Assembly (NCBI GenBank): GCA_027485465.1
Contig: JAIXRA010000156.1
Coordinates: forward strand, 1-34,580
Direction of reading: 5' to 3'
Origin: Bacteroidota bacterium
GTDB lineage: Bacteria; Bacteroidota; Bacteroidia; UBA7662
DNA: 34,580 nucleotides
In this document: positions 29,409 through 34,580 of the stretch, piece after piece
Position numbering within the stretch: the stretch's first letter is position 1
Layout of the letters: each line of letters opens with the position of its first letter
Position numbers and translations under genes: made by a program
Notes under the pieces: generated by a model
Seen by the model: the letters and a program-made list of their open reading frames with translations, nothing else
Database searches by the model: none
Told to the model about the DNA's origin: nothing

Positions 29409-29771
29409 ATGAGAACCCTGCTCCTTTGTTACGGCGCCCTTTTCTTTGCCCAGATCGGGAATCCCCTAGGGGCCCAATCCCCATCGCCCGGCGTACAGGG
29501 AACCCTGAACGTTTCGGCCCAAGTTCGATCTCTGCGCCAATTTTATTGGGTCCGCGAATTACCGCGAAGAGACGAAGTCCCCGGCCAAGGACGGATCGGA
29601 TATTTTGGCGGTGAGGCGAACATAACCCTTCTGTGGGGGGACAAATCGGATTCCAAAACCAAGGCTTTGAGCCTTCGGCCTAATTGCTGGCACAACTTAT
29701 TGGAATTCCCTTCCATGGATTCGTTGATCCGAAATCCCGTGAATGTTACGATTCAAATGGAAATCGAATGA
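29409..29771 (+). CDS. small secreted protein, candidate minor fimbrial subunit
   Basis: Signal peptide MRTLLLCYGALFFAQIGNPLGAQ; ends in alternating hydrophobic VNVTIQMEIE; first gene of the putative fimbrial locus. Confidence 0.6.
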   Translation: MRTLLLCYGALFFAQIGNPLGAQSPSPGVQGTLNVSAQVRSLRQFYWVRELPRRDEVPGQGRIGYFGGEANITLLWGDKSDSKTKALSLRPNCWHNLLEFPSMDSLIRNPVNVTIQMEIE

Positions 29772-30322
29772 AGCACCCTGCATTCCTATTGGTTACTTGG
29801 TTGGCCGTCTTGCTGAGCTACCTAGATCTGCATGCCCAAGGTGGGTCGGTGCAGACCCGCTTAATGAACGCCTACCGTGGTTTGATTTTTGACCAACCCG
29901 GCCAGCCCATTGTAAGCGGTAACCAACAATCGTACAATATCCAAATTCTGGACCCAAGGACCCTGGTTCTGGAGATTGCAGCTCCCCCAAGAACGCCGCT
30001 CATGGTTCAAATTCAATCCGTCCAACAGCTATGGAACCACGCCGTATCGCCAGCTGAATCCATCCCATTTGCATGGGAGGCGGCCTTTTGCAATGCAGGG
30101 ATCAACGACGAGCGAATGGCTAGACGGCAAGCCATTCCGTTGGACGTAAATCAAAATCAATTTCAGTTTGAAATGAACGATTATCAGTCCATCCCCGGTA
30201 ATCCGGAACCGATTGATGACAGAGTCAAAGCCTATTTGTATGTGTACGGTCGGTTGGGTCCCGTAGGATTGGTTACCCCCGGTTTCTACACCAACCCCAT
30301 CAATATCCAAGTATGGTACTAA
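29768..30322 (+). CDS. small secreted protein, candidate minor fimbrial subunit
   Basis: Start at MKHPAFLLVTWLAVLLSYLDLHAQ (ATGA overlap with upstream gene, not track start 29684). C-terminal VYGRLGPVGLVTPGFYTNPINIQVWY resembles the last strands of pilin/spore-coat-U-like subunits. Confidence 0.6.
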   Translation: MKHPAFLLVTWLAVLLSYLDLHAQGGSVQTRLMNAYRGLIFDQPGQPIVSGNQQSYNIQILDPRTLVLEIAAPPRTPLMVQIQSVQQLWNHAVSPAESIPFAWEAAFCNAGINDERMARRQAIPLDVNQNQFQFEMNDYQSIPGNPEPIDDRVKAYLYVYGRLGPVGLVTPGFYTNPINIQVWY

Positions 30323-30424
30323 TCAAAACGAACCTTCCACCGCCACCCATCAAAGGCCCTCCAATCTGCCAAGACCCAACCAACCCTCTCCTATACAACC
30401 ACCCAAAAAACCAAACCAAAAAAA

Positions 30425-31012
30425 ATGAAAAAGCATTCTTCTCTCCAAATCCTTATGAGCCTGAGTATGGCTGCTATCCTGTTGACGGTCAACAACCTAT
30501 ACGCCCAAAATACAGGCGTTATCAATACCAACCTCAATGTTGGAGCCACGGTCCTTGCCCAGCTCAAATTAACCAACAACTCCGATGTTCAATTCGGCAA
30601 TCTTTCAGCCACCACACCGGGCCATGTTTTTCTTTCACCCACCGGTAGCGGTCACACCAATACCGGGGTTAGCACTTCGGTAGGCAAATTCACCGTAGAG
30701 GGATCGACCAGCGGATCCGTCAAGGTTACCTGGCCTGCCAACATTGTTCTTAACTCGTCGATTGGATCCAATACCTTGATTTATAACCTGCAGGTTAATG
30801 GAAACGGCAGCGATCTGGCTTCTGGTTCCACCATTCTTGGAACAGGTGGATTGGGCGTAGCCGCAACAGCCGATGTTACGCTGGTCGCTGGAAAATACTA
30901 CCTCTATGTGGGCGGAAAAGTAGGCGGAACAGCCGGCAGTGCCGCCAATCTGAACGCCCAAGCAACGGGCGTTTATGCGGGGATTGCCAATTTCCGTGTT
31001 GAGTATAATTGA
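30425..31012 (+). CDS. DUF4402-type secreted protein, candidate major pilin subunit
   Basis: Signal peptide; NTGVINTNLNVGATVLAQLKLTNNSDVQFGNLSA...YYLYVGGKVGG...TGVYAGIANFRVEYN matches the DUF4402 pattern (early 'xxFGxl', terminal 'GxYxxxxxxxVxYN'). Confidence 0.75.
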   Translation: MKKHSSLQILMSLSMAAILLTVNNLYAQNTGVINTNLNVGATVLAQLKLTNNSDVQFGNLSATTPGHVFLSPTGSGHTNTGVSTSVGKFTVEGSTSGSVKVTWPANIVLNSSIGSNTLIYNLQVNGNGSDLASGSTILGTGGLGVAATADVTLVAGKYYLYVGGKVGGTAGSAANLNAQATGVYAGIANFRVEYN

Positions 31013-31024
31013 CATAGCCATCAT

Positions 31025-31050
31025 CCCCCTCCTCGGTTGGGCGGAGGGGG
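31025..31050. promoter_or_regulatory. Intercistronic GC-rich hairpin between pilin-like and chaperone genes
   Basis: CCCCCTCC (31025-31032) and GGAGGGGG (31043-31050): perfect 8-bp stem, 10-nt loop, no strong U-tract after it. Confidence 0.65.
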
Positions 31051-31096
31051 ACTGATTTTGTTCAAAACCTCCATCTTCTTTCAAAAAATCCTATCA

Positions 31097-31963
31097 ATGA
31101 AAAAGAGCATAGGGATCCTTCTCTTCTACTCGGTGTCTCACTGTTGCCATGCCCAGGTTAGCATCGCGCCAACGGGACTTCTTTTGGACGGGCGAGGCCA
31201 AGGCGTCATGTACATTGGCAATACCGGCAGCCAACCCCAAGAGGTTCGGATCCAATTTCAATTTGGTTACCCCGGACAAGATTCGATGGGGGCCCTACAG
31301 ATGATCTACGGGGATACCATCCGTGAAAAATCGTACGGATTGGGTCCTTCGATAAAAGCCTATCCCTCCGCCTTTACCCTGCAACCCCAATCCCAACAAA
31401 TGGTGAGACTACTCCTCAAAGAACGCCTATTCCCTCAAGATGGGCTTTATTTCTCGAGGATAAAAATCAACTCCCAAACAGCCGTTCCAGATGCTGGAAC
31501 GGTCGATACCAGCTCCGTTGGAACCCAGGTTTCTTTTCGTTTTGAACAATTCCTTCCTGTATTTTACCAACAGGGGAAATTGGAATCTGCTCTCAAAATC
31601 GCTAACCGGACTCTTCAAGCGGATTCCGGAAACGGACTGCTGAATTTTGAATATCAGTGTTCAAGCCATACGCCCTATCTGGGCCGTCTTCGTTACCGTC
31701 TCTTCTCAGAATCGGTCGTGAAGACGCTCTCGATTGGAAAGGATAGGCCTGCCGTCAGCGAACAGGATACGTCATGGAGAGAAATGGAAATAGCCCTTTA
31801 TTTTGAAGGCAACCGTCGTTTCCATTTACCATGGCCTCAATCACTCAGCCCCGGTAAGCATTGCCTAGAATTGGAATTTAGCAAGGGCCGAAGTGATTAC
31901 CCCGCTTTAACTTATGGAATTTCTCCCGATTATCGGGAGAGGGTTTGCTTTGATCTGCCATGA
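31097..31963 (+). CDS. PapD-like periplasmic fimbrial chaperone
   Basis: Signal peptide from MKKSIGIL; VSIAPTGLLLDGRGQGVMYIGNTGSQPQEVRIQFQFGYP, AYPSAFTLQPQSQQMVRLLLKERLFPQDGLYFSRIKINSQ pattern of a chaperone N-terminal Ig domain. Confidence 0.75.
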   Translation: MKKSIGILLFYSVSHCCHAQVSIAPTGLLLDGRGQGVMYIGNTGSQPQEVRIQFQFGYPGQDSMGALQMIYGDTIREKSYGLGPSIKAYPSAFTLQPQSQQMVRLLLKERLFPQDGLYFSRIKINSQTAVPDAGTVDTSSVGTQVSFRFEQFLPVFYQQGKLESALKIANRTLQADSGNGLLNFEYQCSSHTPYLGRLRYRLFSESVVKTLSIGKDRPAVSEQDTSWREMEIALYFEGNRRFHLPWPQSLSPGKHCLELEFSKGRSDYPALTYGISPDYRERVCFDLP

Positions 31964-31973
31964 TTGAACCTTC

Positions 31974-34580
31974 ATGACCTTTCCTGAATGTTTAGCCTTG
32001 TGCTTTGCGACCATATCAAGTCAAAGCGACTCCTTGATCTCCTCGCCTTCCTTTCAGGATGCCGTGGAATACCAAGCCTTCACCCGTTACTCAGGGTACA
32101 GCGTAGGTTGGCTGACGATCCTCAAAGCAGGGAACCACTGTTGGTTTCCGCTCAAAGATTGGTTGGATCAGAGTGGGTTCACCTATCAAAAATTCATTAT
32201 CAATCGAGGCCCCAATGCCCTTGATACGATTCTTAAGGGGTATTCACCCCTACGATTCAGGCGATGGGAGGCCAAGCGTTTTGATTTTCAATCCGGCACC
32301 AAAATAAATGCGACGCAAAACCTGATCATCGATGATCGTTCATGCGTTTGGGTCAACGGTTTATGGATTGAAAAAGAGTACGGATTGACGGCTCGCTTTA
32401 GAGAACAGGCCTTGGAACTCGATTTTGAGGGAACGACCTTGGCGCCGGTACGTCAGTGGTTTGATTATACCTCCCGTTGGAGTAAATCGACCACGAAGAC
32501 CCCCGCGATGTCGAACCATAACATTGGAAAAACAGAACGCACGAGCCTTTCTAGCAAGTCCTTCGAAATTTCTACATGGACAGGGAGCTATCATATCAAC
32601 CTAGAAGATGCTTCTTTCCTAGCCGCCCTCCAATGGGAGGCTGTGGGCCATGCCGGATTCATTGGATTCAGGTTATTCGGATCGGTAACGACGGCCTTGA
32701 ACCGATTGGACCTTGCCTGGCCGGGCCTGGAGCTGCAATGGGCCTGGGGTCGCCAACAACAAATCAATTGCTTGATTTCTCCCTCCTCGGTCTCGGGTCC
32801 ATGGAAAATTTCGGGTAGCAACTCCCTTATGAACCGAACCATTGACTTTGATGCGCCTTCTGGAATCCATTCACGACGGTGGCATCCTCCGGATGGACTG
32901 GCCGAATGGTCCCTAAACCACGGAGCGACCGTCCCTGCCGCCTCCAAAAAACCAATCATCGTTCAACTTCTTCCTGGAAACAACCGAATAGACTACCGTC
33001 GTCTAAATCCATGGGGAGGGATTTCAAATCATCGATTGATGTGGAATATACCAATGGGTATGATTCCGCCAAAACGTTGGAATTACGGGTATGAAATTTC
33101 CGATAGGTTCAAGACGAGCGGATTCTTGGGTTACGGCCTCCATCCCTTCCTAAGTCTGCGTACAGAAATTATACTAGAGCCCAGGAGTGAAGCACCAAGG
33201 CAAGCTGACTGGATGTTAACATGGGCCGGAGCATGGACAGCGGGGCGATTCATGAATGGCCAAACAAGCTGGACCCTCACCAACACCCTGCAGCAGTTTC
33301 AACAACAAGTTCATCTCCATCTCAGCAACCATTTCCAAGGGACTCTGAGGTATCAAAGGAGGCACCTTCAGCGGGCTTACCGTACGAGCCCTGGGTTAGG
33401 ACCCGATTGGACTCCACGGGAGCATTTGGACTTCCTTGCTCAATGGAGCCTCCCAAAAGGATATGGGCTCAAAATGCTCCGCTTGGAAACCCCGCTTCTG
33501 GCGCCAAAGCGAGGATTGTTCGATCGAAAGAATGCGCATTGGCTCATGCAATTTGAAACATGGGGACAACTTTGGTTTTGGAGCTTACCTGAAGGAAGGC
33601 TATCCTGGCAGGGTCGAATTCAACCCAAGCGATCTCCCGCCTCCTTGGTGTACCAAATTACCGGTCAACGACAAGGCTGGCAGGCCTTCTTGCAATGTCA
33701 TTTGCGCTCGGGTCATCATTTCAATGTTACCTATTCAACTTCCAATCCCATAGCATCCCCCGGCCCTTATGCGAATACCATTCATTCAACCTGGTCCTTT
33801 GAGTGGAAATGGATAGGCCTTCAAGGAAGTAGAGCTCTCCGTGTCAGCCTCCATGATCAAAAGACACGCTGGGAGTGCAAAGGACAATTGATGGTACCGA
33901 ATCAACCAAACCAATACCCGCTCATGGCCGCCCATGGCTTGTCCTTCATACACCTTGAATGGTTTGAAGATCGAAATCATAACAAAGACAAAGACCCCGA
34001 TGAAGCCGTTTTGGATGCCACCGGGGGATTTGAGGTCCCTGCCGGCATCCCTTATCAAATGATGGACAATGGTTCAGCACTCCTCGGCCCCTTTCCGAAC
34101 CACAGCCGACTACGAATACGATTAACACCTCAAACCATGCTCAGTCCTGGTTGGGTAAGCGATCACAAGGAATTGGAATTGGTCTCGCTACCAAACTCCA
34201 CGGCCAAATACCGTATCGCCCTGTTGCGTAGCCGTCAAATCTCAGGGACCGTCCAATTTCAAATCCCCACCAAGGAACGACCCCCAAGACCCCCTGGCAG
34301 CGAAGCAGGCGGGATTCTGATTTATGCCCTTCGATTGGAAAAGGATGCCTTTCAATCCATCGATTCCATTCTCCGTAATAGGGCGTCGTTAGGCTTGTTG
34401 TATGATTCGAACAACGCCCAAAAAACACGAACCTTGAGCGATGGTTACTTTGAATTCAATGATTTGACCCCAGGCATTTATTTGGTAGGGCCCCTCCTAA
34501 AGCAGGATGGACTGCCTTATCAATGCCGCCCACAGATGATGGACCTCCGCCAGAAGGAAACGGGCGAAGCGGTGTTTCGA
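31974..34580 (+). CDS. large usher-like / outer-membrane assembly protein, C-terminus truncated by window edge
   Basis: ATG at 31974, 869 codons read without a stop to position 34580; MTFPECLALCFATISSQS signal-like N-terminus; LEWFEDRNHNKDKDPDEAVLDATGGFEVPAG (usher-like 'D.N.N...D.dE' strand) and a carboxypeptidase-regulatory/SdrD-B-like segment TRTLSDGYFEFNDLTPGIYLVGP. Directly follows the PapD-like gene. Confidence 0.65.
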   Translation, partial: MTFPECLALCFATISSQSDSLISSPSFQDAVEYQAFTRYSGYSVGWLTILKAGNHCWFPLKDWLDQSGFTYQKFIINRGPNALDTILKGYSPLRFRRWEAKRFDFQSGTKINATQNLIIDDRSCVWVNGLWIEKEYGLTARFREQALELDFEGTTLAPVRQWFDYTSRWSKSTTKTPAMSNHNIGKTERTSLSSKSFEISTWTGSYHINLEDASFLAALQWEAVGHAGFIGFRLFGSVTTALNRLDLAWPGLELQWAWGRQQQINCLISPSSVSGPWKISGSNSLMNRTIDFDAPSGIHSRRWHPPDGLAEWSLNHGATVPAASKKPIIVQLLPGNNRIDYRRLNPWGGISNHRLMWNIPMGMIPPKRWNYGYEISDRFKTSGFLGYGLHPFLSLRTEIILEPRSEAPRQADWMLTWAGAWTAGRFMNGQTSWTLTNTLQQFQQQVHLHLSNHFQGTLRYQRRHLQRAYRTSPGLGPDWTPREHLDFLAQWSLPKGYGLKMLRLETPLLAPKRGLFDRKNAHWLMQFETWGQLWFWSLPEGRLSWQGRIQPKRSPASLVYQITGQRQGWQAFLQCHLRSGHHFNVTYSTSNPIASPGPYANTIHSTWSFEWKWIGLQGSRALRVSLHDQKTRWECKGQLMVPNQPNQYPLMAAHGLSFIHLEWFEDRNHNKDKDPDEAVLDATGGFEVPAGIPYQMMDNGSALLGPFPNHSRLRIRLTPQTMLSPGWVSDHKELELVSLPNSTAKYRIALLRSRQISGTVQFQIPTKERPPRPPGSEAGGILIYALRLEKDAFQSIDSILRNRASLGLLYDSNNAQKTRTLSDGYFEFNDLTPGIYLVGPLLKQDGLPYQCRPQMMDLRQKETGEAVFR

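Noticed and set aside
32591-32959. 122-aa minus-strand ORF and other small ORFs in 31988-34428
   Set aside because: Explained by the uninterrupted plus-strand frame from 31974.
1-34580. CRISPR array, tRNA/rRNA, transposase, integrase or phage genes
   Set aside because: No regularly spaced repeats, tRNA-like cloverleaf or recombinase motifs noticed on either strand by eye; not excluded by computation.

Overview
The window looks like a Bacteroidota chromosome segment, mostly housekeeping genes with one accessory secretion/fimbrial locus at the right end. Left to right: truncated M28-type lipoprotein, cysS, EEP-family protein, two tandem rhomboids, mutL, small membrane protein (all minus); TlpA-like thioredoxin (+); type III glutamine synthetase (-); PepSY-like secreted protein and small-type purL (+); nadC, DUF4783-like protein, M20 dipeptidase, inositol monophosphatase and lnt (-); a large multidomain subtilisin-like protease with a dockerin-like C-terminus (+); rsmI, purS and pssA (-, joined by ATGA overlaps); a plus-strand cluster of NlpC/P60, hotdog thioesterase (probably menI), menF, menD and menB; glutathione peroxidase; a clear terminator. 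The last ~5.2 kb (29409-34580) is the most interesting part: two small secreted proteins, a DUF4402-type pilin-like protein, a PapD-like chaperone, and a >=869-codon usher-like ORF that runs off the window and is absent from the ORF track. I read this as a divergent chaperone-usher-like surface fibre system. Secondary points of interest: a MutL lacking the endonuclease motif, a protease with a dockerin-like tail and no visible sorting domain, split PurS/PurL, and TAnnTTTG promoter-like octamers. No tRNA, rRNA, CRISPR array or transposase was seen. All family calls come from reading motifs by eye; no search was run.
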